DNA of 64,000 nt from contig CALNVZ010000174.1 in the NCBI GenBank assembly GCA_940671915.1, positions 76,443,480-76,507,479 on the forward strand, in the 5' to 3' direction. Position 1 is the stretch's first letter, and every line of letters starts with the position of its first letter. The notes beneath the pieces were generated by a model that was given only the letters and a program-made list of their open reading frames with translations, had not been told where the DNA came from and did no database searches. The position numbers and the translations under genes were made by a program. Source of the stretch: Paracentrotus lividus (Eukaryota > Echinodermata > Echinoidea > Camarodonta > Echinidae). Positions 1 to 12,741 of the stretch are shown here, piece after piece.

Positions 1-425
1 AACTTTGCCAAAGCATACAGAAGGAGATGCCAAGTATTTGTATTGCATTTTACTAATCCCTGGAAGATTAGTATTTTGGCGAGTCTTCGATTGGCTTGCA
101 GGCCAGCTCTATTTCCGCCAAAAAAAGGAGCTGTAGGATTTTGGCAGTCTGAAGTGCAAGGTCCAGGCAAAAGGCCATCGTACGCCCTTGCAGCTGAGAG
201 ATACACTACCTTCACTTCCATCAGGCAGTCCAGAGAGACCAACCATAAAAAACTGCAGGGAAACATTCCCTGCGGACAGCAGCTGAGGGATACATTCCCT
301 CGGGCACTTGGTCAGCGGTGGCAACTCCAGATAGCAGGGGCTCAGTCCCTGTAGGCCATAGCGGAGAGGCCATCAAGAACTGCAGGAAAACACTTCCTGC
401 TGAAAGTCGTGGAAGGGCGGGGATT
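1..425. other. No gene recognised
   Basis: Short open frames here have no recognisable domain and no supporting splice structure. The stretch contains imperfect internal repetition: variants of a GGAAAACATTCCCTGC-like phrase occur near 260, 285 and 390, so it looks like degenerate repeat DNA. The first exon of ALKBH6 could lie here or upstream, but I could not identify it. Confidence 0.4.
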
Positions 426-599
426 GTCCCATGTGTTACATGTCCTATGTGTTACAATACATGTTTTTGTAAACTCGACCTTGCAAGAAAACAGAAAGTT
501 GTATTAATATGAAAATTTGTACTTAAAAAAAACAAAACAAACAAACAAACATGTTAACTAAATGCTGAAAAAGATAGGACTATGATAGTTTTAATAGTA

Positions 600-1474
600 C
601 GGCCACCAATCGTCATAATATGGGCTTCGTTTGCAAGTCATGTTAATGTTTGGCAACATCTATAAATATGTTCTACTTGATCACACGAATCAGAAAATAT
701 ATGTCGCCAATTTTTAAATTGACCTTTTGTGACCCGAAATGGAGGTCAAAGGTTAGGCTTCATTAACATAAACATAATTTTCTTCAAATTGTGTCAAATT
801 TGGTATCAAATTGTAGGTAATTTTTATAACAAGCAATTAAGTCTATTAACATTTTTCCACCCGATCAGCCAATTTTGAGCAATATGCAAATTAGTCTATT
901 TATGCATAATTCAATGCATAATTATTGAGTCGAGCTTCTCAACAATCAGACATAACATATCCATAGACAATATCAATAGCAACTAATCAAGAATACAACA
1001 TAGGTCATACTAGCCTGATATTGTTACCACATTCTGGTGACCCTTCTGACCTTAAAATTAGGGCAAACATCAATTTATATGATGATTAACAACCTTGAAA
1101 TGGCATTATTTTAGCAAAAACCTCATTTTCTGTGAACTTTAACCTTAGTTCTAGGTTGATTGTGTCAACTAAAAATATGAAGACATGTATTTTTTGGTTG
1201 ATGGCACCAAGTTGAACATATTCATGTCAGTTACCAACATAGTTAAGCTTATACAACAAATAGGTCAAAGGTCAAAGTTAAAGAAAGAGGTTTTGGCCAA
1301 AGAGTTTGGTTTTGACCTTAGTCTTATTGGGCCGCATTACTTGGAATATTTCATTTAGTACCGTTAACGTGTTCTACTTGATCCCGTGAACCAGGAAATG
1401 TTCGTTTTCATTGACCTACAGTATGACCTTTAATTATGGTGAAAAGTCAAAAAAGGGCAAGTCCAAGCTATTTT
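600..1474 (+). repeat. Left arm of the foldback element
   Basis: Reading its complement reproduces 4205-5040 with scattered mismatches. Clear anchors are the phrase around TTGGCAACATCTATAAATATG (650-670, mirrored near 4985-5005) and the block around GGGCCGCATTACTTGG (1330-1345, mirrored near 4315-4330). The arm contains a perfect DR1 hexamer pair, AGGTCAAAGGTCA, at 1262-1274. Confidence 0.7.
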
Positions 1475-2135
1475 GCACTAGTAACGCGTGGGACGTCACA
1501 AGTATATTTAGCCCTATATCTTAAATTTAGTAATCATAGTTAATTTCTTGGGTAGTTTCTGGTAGATAGTAGGTATCTTCGTACAAAACAACAAAAATAA
1601 TCAGAATTGCTCGTTACATAATTAATTTATGCTAATTAATTCACCAGTAACGCGTGGGACCACAAAAATCATATTTTTTTCTTGTTTAACTTTGTTTCTG
1701 AAATATTGTGAAAATAATTGCAATCCTGGAAAATCATTGCAAACAACTTGTTATACATCTATTACTGAAGATTAATCAAAAGTTTCATAAACATTCATCA
1801 ATTAGTTTTCTCTCAAGATCAATTTTAAAAAGATAGGTATAGTAACGCGTGGGACAAGTAACGCGTGGGACACTTTTGTCATTATGCATAATGTACTGTA
1901 AGTGACACCTTTACATGAAAAAAAGGTGAATTTGGTATTTATCTTAAAGCAAATAAAACAGATACATAATTTTTTACTCCATTTCCTGGAGGAAATGTTT
2001 TATTTATCCCTAAAAATCAATTAATTGATTAATTATTACATGAATAAATGTACTTAAAGATATTATTTTTATGAAGGTTATGAAAATTGTCTCATGAAAA
2101 AGGATGAAAATAGGCTCTTCAGATTACACTCATTG

Positions 2136-2290
2136 GTACCAGGACAACTGGCCCCCTGGACAATTACCCCTAGGACAACTACCCCCAGAAATAGGGTATG
2201 GGTTAGGTGTATAGGTTATGGGGTATATTTTTAGAGGGGGAGGAGGCAGTTGTCTAAGGGGTAATTGTCTCGGGGTAGATGTTCTAGAAC
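2136..2290. repeat. GGACAACT/ACCCC-type imperfect palindromic repeat
   Basis: Phrases such as GGACAATTACCCCTAGGACAA appear on the left, and their complements (AGTTGTCTAAGGGGTAATTG) appear on the right after a short purine-rich middle. This makes an imperfect hairpin inside the foldback element. The open frame across it is low-complexity and is not taken as a gene. Confidence 0.5.
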
Positions 2291-3071
2291 CATATGTTAC
2301 ATGTAGGCCTATAGTAACAATGCCTATCATCATCAATGCAAAGCTGTTTTCATTGTTACTGTAGTGAAAGTCAATTGGGTATACCTGTGCATCTGATATT
2401 TACATTATAATTTAATAATTTCAAACGTAAACCTTGAATTTGGACAATAAATCCTCAGTAATCATATGTTTACATACATCAAGTATACTTACATTCATTC
2501 TGTTTTGTGACTACATGACAAAAAGAAGGTATATGTATAGTACCTTGTGAACAAAAGTTGGTAAAAAAACAGAAAGATATGCATGTGATAGGTCGCACAA
2601 TATAAAATGAAACTTAAAGACATTTTCCACAATACATGTTAACAGCATCGACAGCATATTGTCTCTCTCTGAATGACAAACTTTGAATAAGAATGAACAA
2701 TGGAAGTTATGGAATAACTCAAATGCACAAAGCTTCAGTCTAAAACTACATACTATTTCGTTAAAGACTATATAAAAGGGCCCAGGGCTACCTGTACATA
2801 GCATGCAACATTAATGTACAAATGTATGCCTTTAATGCACCAAATGACAAAAAGCTGCTTGTAAGAACTTAAAATAATGTAAATAACCCCTTTAAAAACA
2901 GTTTACTTTCTTCATTGCTATGAAGGAAATTATATTGTGCAGCCTTTTATGCCAAGACAAATGTTATTGTTTGATAGATATGAAAAATAAAAATAAAAAA
3001 AAAAACTTTTTTGTGCACATTTTTCACCACATGCGAAAATCCCCAAGAGTATGTTTCCTTTGGGGGAAAAG

Positions 3072-3786
3072 GTAATTTTTAATTAATTTCAGTTTAATTA
3101 AAGGTCTTGGTGATGGCAAATGGATGCACTGATCATGTTAACTGACATTCAATGTTCAAAAAGCTTAGAGGGAATTTCAACTTCCTTTTGGCAAAACTTA
3201 ATGTACTTCCATACGTTTTACACACGTTGTCCCACGCGTTACTGAAATGTCCCACGCGTTACCAAATCTAATTAAAGATTGTGTTAATTAGATGAATCAG
3301 ACTAAACTTTTTTCTTCTGATTATGATGAAGCCTACTGTAAATTTGGTCTTTTGAAAGTCTCATGAAAATTCAATCACTATTTTTTCTGCAAATGAGAAA
3401 TAATGACCTAAAAAAGTAACGCGTGGGACATGCCAATTTTGTACCATCCCTCATTTGCATATTTAATTAGTTGAGAAACTGAAAATCATAAACATGATAA
3501 CTTGTCATTCAGACTTTAAGGTCCCACTACTATTGGGATAGAAATGTGTAAAACTTTTAAGATACCTTTTAAAAAAGCCAAAATTTTTAATGTCCCACGC
3601 GTTACTCAAATTTTTAATTTATGCAAATATATTCATTTATTATTGGTCATTCATGAGCATTTTTTATTTTTCGTTATAAAATTCATGTACTTTAACATCT
3701 TGGCTTTTAAATGACACCAAGTTTGTCTTATTTGAACCATTTTGAAATTTCACTCTTGAGTGATCAAATAGCTTGGACTTGCCCAA
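3072..3786 (-). repeat. Core repeat copy 1 (paired with 51828-52535)
   Basis: This block is the reverse complement of 51828-52535. Both copies carry the 14-base motif GTAACGCGTGGGAC in the same order, orientation and spacing: intervals of about 176, 167 and 20 bases here, and 178, 165 and 19 in the other copy. Outer anchors are CTTGGACTTGCCC at its right end and GGTCTTGGTGATGGCAAATGG near its left end. Confidence 0.75.
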
Positions 3787-4204
3787 AAATATATAATTTC
3801 TGGTATTTCCAGGTTTTTTAGTGTCATGTTATTTGAACTTTGACCTTATCTTGAGGTCATACGTTGCAATGAAAAAGTAGCAAGGTTGATTTTCTGATTC
3901 ATGGGGTCAAGTAGAACAAAAGAAACTGTGGCTATCAAAATGATTAAGCTATACGGCCAACAGGACTATGGTCAAAACAGAAAACTGTGGCCCTTTCCTT
4001 GAATTTTCTATCTGTGTCTTGACCTTTGCCTCATTTGGCAATATTATAGCTTATTGATTTTGATAACCATAGTTATTTTTGTTCTGCTTGACCCCATGAA
4101 TCAGAAAATCAACCTTGCCTCTGTTTAATTGACACGTATATCCTCAAGATAAGGTCAAAGTTCAAATAACATGACCCTGAAAAACCTGGAAATACCAAAA
4201 ACTA

Positions 4205-5040
4205 CGTATTTTTGGGACATTTCACCATAATTAAAGGTCATAGGTCAATGAAAACGATCATTTCCTGGTTCATGGGATCAGGTAGAACACGTTAACAGTG
4301 TTAAATGAAATATTCCAAGTAATGCGGCCCAATAAGACTAAGGTCGAAACCAAACTCTTTGGCCAAAACCTCTTTCTTTAACTTTGACCTTTGACCTATT
4401 TGTTGTATAAGCTTAACTATGTTGGTAACTAACATGAATGTGTTCAACTTGATGTCATCAACCAAAAAATACATGTCATATTTTTAGTTGACACAATCAA
4501 CCTAGAAATTAAGGTCAAAGTTCACAGAAAATGAGGTTTTTGCTAAAATGATGCCATTTCAAGGTTGTTAATCCTCATATAAATTGACCTTTGCCGTAAT
4601 TTAAGGTCATAAGGGTCACCAGAAGGTGGCAGCAATATCAGGCTAGTATGACCTATGTTGTATTCTTGATTAGTTGCTATTGATATTGTCTATAGATATG
4701 TTATGTCTGATTGTCGTGAAGCTAATTGACTCAATTATGCATTGAATTATGCATGAATAGACTAATTTGCATATTGCTCAAAACTGGCTGGTCGGGTGAA
4801 AAAATGTTATTAGACTTAATTGCTTGTTATAAAATTACCTACAATTTGATACCAAATTTGACACAATTTGAAAAAATTATGTTCATGTTAATGAAGCCCG
4901 ACCTTTGACCTCCATTTTGGGTCACAAAAGGTCAATTAAAAAATTGGCGACATTTATTTTCTGATTCTTGTGATCAAGTAGAACATATTTATAGATGTTG
5001 CCAAACATTAACATGACTTGCAAACGAAACGACATACGTG
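4205..5040 (-). repeat. Right arm of the foldback element
   Basis: This is the inverted partner of 600-1474. It contains TTGACCTTTGACC-type direct half-sites (around 4382-4398 and 4899-4910) that mirror those of the left arm. An open frame of 60 residues at 4726-4908 is fully contained in repeat sequence and is not treated as a gene. Confidence 0.7.
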
Positions 5041-5398
5041 GCCCCACTATAATATGCTTTTAAAATTCAGAGAGTTTTGTACACAAAGTCAAAGTTTAAA
5101 AAGACAACATTTTTCTGGTCCCATGTGTTACGGACGAATAAATTACCATAAATTAATACACAAATTATTAATTCTAAATATCAATCTTGTTTTAAATAAA
5201 GGTCATTTGTACCTTCTAACATATACCCAAGGACTGGATTTTCATCAAAGGATTTGCAAAAAATGCATGTTTTTCCCTGTGATGTCTCGTGTGTTACGAA
5301 TTTCAAAATATCTTGGACTTGCCCCTTTACAGATAGTCATACACTGATGTATTGTTTTCTTATACTATTTTTCTGTGACTCTTTTCTTTTCTCTCTAG

Positions 5399-9212
<3,814 letters not shown>

Positions 9213-9253
9213 TATGCACATTCTCATCAAGAGGTTCTTGAAAATATTCCTTG

Positions 9254-9640
9254 CTGCTGTAGTTCTGTAGTATCCTGACCTTAGCTGGTTGTATGTACAC
9301 TGATCACCTCTGTGGCATCGCAGAGAGAACAACGGATGTTGTAACAAGACGCAGTGACAGATTTCAGTTTCATACTTCCCTGAAATACTGAAATTGAATT
9401 TTCCAGTTTGGTAAAAGGTGATAACGTTTTCATCCAGACATATTTGAATACATTCCTCCCCGTACTGCTGGAGCAGTCAAGGTTCCTGATGCTAAAAGGC
9501 TCCATGTTTATGGTTCAATTATCTCCATGATGCCGGAAGAGCAACAGATATGACAACAGTAGCCTACACCAGTGCCAGTTTTTACCAATTGGATCAGGAG
9601 CTTGAAAGGACTTGCATAGAACATGTGAATAAGATGTATT
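9254..9640 (+). pseudogene. Two decayed tandem copies of the terminal ALKBH6 exon
   Basis: Directly after the ALKBH6 stop the terminal exon is repeated twice in degenerate form. The functional unit runs from CTGCTGGAGCC at 8988. A second unit starts with CTGCTGTAG at 9254 and retains GGCATCGCAGAGAGAACAAC and CCAGTTTGGTAAAAGGTGATA. A third starts with CTGCTGGAGCAG at 9465 and retains GATCAGGAGCTTGAAAGGAC. Both copies have lost the reading frame through indels and stops. Unit lengths are about 266, 211 and at least 160 bases. Lacking the upstream iron-binding exon, they could not encode an oxygenase on their own. They might form part of the 3' UTR if the transcript extends to the AATAAA at 9671. 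Confidence 0.8.
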
Positions 9641-10047
9641 TTTGGTATGAATATATTTTACCAGGGACTTAATAAATCCCAAAGGGGTCAACCAGGATGT
9701 ATCTCGAGATATCTGGTGGCAGATCTCAATGCGAGCACCACTTCGTGCCAAATGTGATGTCTTCCAGTGTCATTACAACACATCAATAGGAAAATATGAA
9801 ATTGACACATTCTTGTGTGGAAATACCTGTATATTTTTAACAATACCTGGGATGGGTTTCACCAATTCATCATAAGTTTTGTGACATGGCATTAAAACTG
9901 ATATTCCTTTTTTCAATGGGAGGTCATTGGATTGGTACATGACACACTGGATTCAAAGGGGGCATGAAATAGGCTTTTTGTGCAGGTGTTCTGAATTTGA
10001 ATGTTTTTTTTTGGGGGGGGGGGTTTAACACATGGTACACATAGTAT
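9641..10047. other. Intergenic, no gene seen
   Basis: This stretch contains the AATAAA at 9671, possibly the ALKBH6 polyadenylation signal, and a G-run at 10012-10023. No coding exon or element border is recognised. Confidence 0.5.
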
Positions 10048-10217
10048 ACAAATATACAATGACAATCGAGGATCTGGTTAAAACTATTCGCATCGAAGGA
10101 ACATCACATAGTACTATTCTCTCGAGGGCCATCGGCCCGAGAGAGAATAGTACTATGTGATGTTCCTGAGTGCGAATAGTTTTAACCTGTTCTGAGAATG
10201 AGTCATTGTATATTTGT
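10048..10217. repeat. 170-bp near-perfect hairpin (palindrome)
   Basis: The two arms meet around CTCGAGGGCC-ATC-GGCCCGAGAG (10121-10143). Pairing extends outward through AGTACTATTC, AACATCACATAGT and GGTTAAAACTATTCGCA to ACAAATATACAATGA at 10048-10062, mirrored at 10203-10217. It lies about 95 bases beyond the end of the Crypton-like exon on the - strand. A similar hairpin follows the related exon at 31460. This suggests a shared mobile or gene-associated structure rather than a chance palindrome. Confidence 0.85.
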
Positions 10218-10307
10218 TTTATATCCCTTCCACCTTTTAATTTTTTTAATGAACAAAATTATATAGTCTATGCTTACCTTTCTTCTGGATCCAATAAGTA
10301 CAAGTAC

Positions 10308-10565
10308 TTACAAAGCGCCCGTTTTTGTTCGAGCACCGACGAAAAATCTTGCGAGCGCTGAATCGAGTGATTTGATGTCGATCTCATCACAACTCACACC
10401 ATCAATTTGTGAACAAAATTCACGGAATATAGATACAGCATACTTAATTTGTTTCTGAGTATTAACGCTGTCAGTCGAGTTCATGAAATCCACAATTTCC
10501 TCGTCATTATACTGCTGAAATCTTCCGTTATTACCATCAATCTGGCAACTAGTGGAGGCAGCCAT
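10308..10565 (-). CDS. Crypton/KIAA1958-like tyrosine recombinase, N-terminal exon only
   Basis: An 85-residue frame starts at 10565 and reads toward lower coordinates. The middle (residues about 35-75) contains NTQKQIKYAVSIFREFC followed by EIDIKSLDSALARFFVGAR. This is the pattern of the core-binding (SAM-like) N-terminal domain of eukaryotic tyrosine recombinases of the Crypton and KIAA1958/QRICH-type families. A good splice donor (GTAAGT, starting at 10311) cuts the last codon, so the frame's stop may be intronic. No catalytic R-H-R-Y part was found nearby, so the gene is truncated or its other exons were missed. A CRE (TGACGTCA, 10781-10788) lies about 215 bases upstream. Family assignment is from pattern memory only. 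Whether it is expressed is unknown. Confidence 0.55.
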   Translation of the reverse strand: MAASTSCQIDGNNGRFQQYNDEEIVDFMNSTDSVNTQKQIKYAVSIFREFCSQIDGVSCDEIDIKSLDSALARFFVGARTKTGAL

Positions 10566-10740
10566 TTTGTCTGTTTACAAACAAAAATCAGCTGTTGCGC
10601 ACCTGAGCTGCCAGTGCATTCAGCTCGCCGAAAGTTTCCCGTGGCATGCGCGCATGCAGTGGAGAATTCAGGTAAAAGCAGCAGAGTAGCACCGCTCGCG
10701 TGCGCAACTCGTGAATGGGGGGGGGGGGGTCGGAAAAACG

Positions 10741-10835
10741 TATAGTCCAGTTTTTCCCTAGGGAAAAAATGTACTATGCGTGACGTCATGAAGAAAAACG
10801 AACTATTTCTCGAGAAACGTTTTTCTTAGTTAAAC
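10741..10835. promoter_or_regulatory. CRE and small palindromes upstream of the Crypton-like exon
   Basis: The stretch holds a perfect cAMP-response element, TGACGTCA, at 10781-10788. It also has a palindrome around TTTTTCCCTAGGGAAAAA (10751-10768) and an AAGAAAAACG...CGTTTTTCTT inverted pair (10791-10828). Together these lie 175-270 bases upstream of the start at 10565. Promoter function is inferred only from motif and position. Confidence 0.35.
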
Positions 10836-11041
10836 TATTCTTTTTCTCCTTGTGTACACTCTCAATGGAAACAATCTTAGATAAGGGATATAATACACAA
10901 TGTACTATGTGTACTAGTCCTGTGTTACATGTAAATAGTTTTACACCCATTCTTACAGAGACCCTGTTTCATCATGCTCAAAATGGGTCTTTTCATTTTT
11001 ATTTATTTATTTATTTTTTTTTTTTTATTGATTGATTTTTC

Positions 11042-11056
11042 TTTTATTATTATTAT

Positions 11057-11111
<55 letters not shown>

Positions 11112-11120
11112 GGGGGGGGG
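11042..11120. repeat. Long T tract followed by a G tract
   Basis: About fifty T residues run from 11060 and are followed by ten G residues at 11111-11120. Homopolymer length is likely unreliable in the assembly. Open frames made of F or K across it are artefacts. Confidence 0.9.
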
Positions 11121-11129
11121 TGTTAATCT

Positions 11130-11775
11130 CCTAAAGCCATTTGGTCCAAGAGCCATTTGGTATAATTGCCAGTTGGTCAGATTGCCATTTGGTCTAATAG
11201 CCACTTGGTCCAATAGCCTTGGAATTAAATTTTCAATTTTGAGATCTGAGGAGAAAATTATTGTACATTGTATATCTGATCTAACGAAAGTCAACAGTGT
11301 TCTCAAAAGGGGTGAATGATGTAGGGGGTGGGGTGTATGAGAGGCAAGAGCCGAGGGTAGGGCATACGCACCTGTATAGATTATACACATTAGACCAAAT
11401 GGGCATTGGACCAGTGGGAATTGGACCAAATGGGCATTGGACCAAGTGTGTATTGGACCAAATGGCTATTGGACGAAGTGGCAATTGGACCAGGTGGCTA
11501 TTGGACCAATTGGCAATTGGACCAACTGGCAATTAGACCAAGTGGCTCTTGGACCAAATGGCTATTGGACCAAATGGGTATTGGTATTGGACCAAATGGC
11601 TATTGGACGAAGTACATGTAGCAATTGAACCAGGTGGCTATTGGACCAAATGGCCATTGGACCAATTGGCAATTAGATCAAGTGGCTAATGGACCAAGTG
11701 GCTATTGGACCAAATGGCGATTGGACCAACTGGCAATTAGACCAAATGGCTATTGGACCAAATGGCTAAACCGTT
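11130..11775. repeat. Minisatellite of about 15-16 bp (TTGGACCAAATGGCTA), with inverted ends
   Basis: From 11390 to 11770 there are some two dozen units of the type TTGGACCAAATGGCTA, with variation at a few positions. At 11140-11215 the same unit appears in the opposite orientation (GCCATTTGGTCCAAGA). The outer ends CCTAAAGCCATTTGGTCC and GGACCAAATGGCTAAACCG are roughly inverted. It therefore resembles an element with terminal inverted repeats and an internal array. Open frames of the WTKWxLDQxxIGP type are by-products of the repeat. Confidence 0.85.
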
Positions 11776-12741
11776 AGGCCTAATCTGTCTTTGAGAAAAA
11801 AAACATAAAATCATATGTGAATGTTCTATTCATGTTATTCAAATGTTATACTGAAAGAGGTATGCCTTTCATAACTTAAGAATAGAAAATTTATATTTTT
11901 TTAAAGTACAATAATGTATGAACAAAAATTGTTCTTTGTCATTTAACCCAAGATATGAAAATTGTATTACTATGCCATACATGTAGATTTAGTTTATGAT
12001 TGCATACAGACTTCATGTAACTTTACAAAGTAAAAAGCAAAACTTAACCACTTTCAGTGTAAGAGAGTCATCACAATGGCATAGAAAGTAGAGAAACCCG
12101 GCTAAATATAGCAGACACAGCAGCCTTGGCCAGACTGGTTCACGTGCCTAAGAACGGGTGTGTCACTATGGCTCGTCAGGATTATGTGATTAACACATTG
12201 AGGTGTGTGTATTGTGTGGATGTGGTCTATGTGGTATTGTGCACAAGCTGACACAGAGACTTTGACAGGATTTTTTCTTTCTCCTTTTTTTTTATGTCTT
12301 CCAGATTAAAAATGATGAGTCAAGGGTTGATGATAGTGCAAAATTTATAGGGCAATTCCAGTGAGCAAGGAGTTAAAACGTATGTTCGATAATATGGATA
12401 GGCCGATATGTATAAATCACCCCAGAGCTAGTTGTTTATCAACATTTTGTTTATTTAAACCAGACATAAAAAGCTTTTATGAAAACCATGTATATGCTTT
12501 TCCCCAAAAAATATACTGTCATTACATGTATATTATTTTGCCTCCGAAGTGGAAATTTGCGTGAGGATCAACTTACGAAATTTGCGAAAATAAAAAAATT
12601 TCAACACTTTTGGTAAGAATAATCTAGTAGTTTTCTTGTTTCTACAACCACTTTTAAAATGTGCGATTAAAAACTAAGAACATTTAACAATGCTGAAGAT
12701 TGTTTGATCCTTAATAAGTGATTCTTGGTTTCTACCATCTG
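11776..12741. other. Intergenic, no gene seen
   Basis: This is AT-rich sequence without recognisable exons. The 67-residue frame at 12361-12564 has no domain and no splice support. Confidence 0.5.

Larger units (their letters stand above)
426..5325. mobile_element. Large foldback (inverted-repeat) element with GTAACGCGTGGGAC motifs
   Basis: The stretch 600-1474 is a long imperfect inverted copy of 4205-5040, so the region could fold back on itself. The inner part 3795-3960 is also inverted against 4030-4205, giving a nested hairpin. The 14-mer GTAACGCGTGGGAC or its complement occurs at 1481, 1647, 1842, 1858, 3229, 3249, 3416 and 3592. Versions with CG changed to TG occur near 426, 5117 and 5283, which suggests that the family reaches these outer positions. 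No transposase frame is seen, so this is a non-autonomous repeat or a foldback structure. It lies within, or directly before, the intron preceding the first ALKBH6 exon seen. The outer borders are approximate. Confidence 0.65.

Noticed and set aside
43..354. 103-residue open frame near the left edge
   Set aside because: It lies in repeat-like sequence, has no domain, and overlaps an opposite-strand frame of similar length.
10481..10789. 102-residue - strand frame overlapping the Crypton-like exon upstream region
   Set aside because: It is in another frame from the domain-bearing exon and is driven by a G/C homopolymer.
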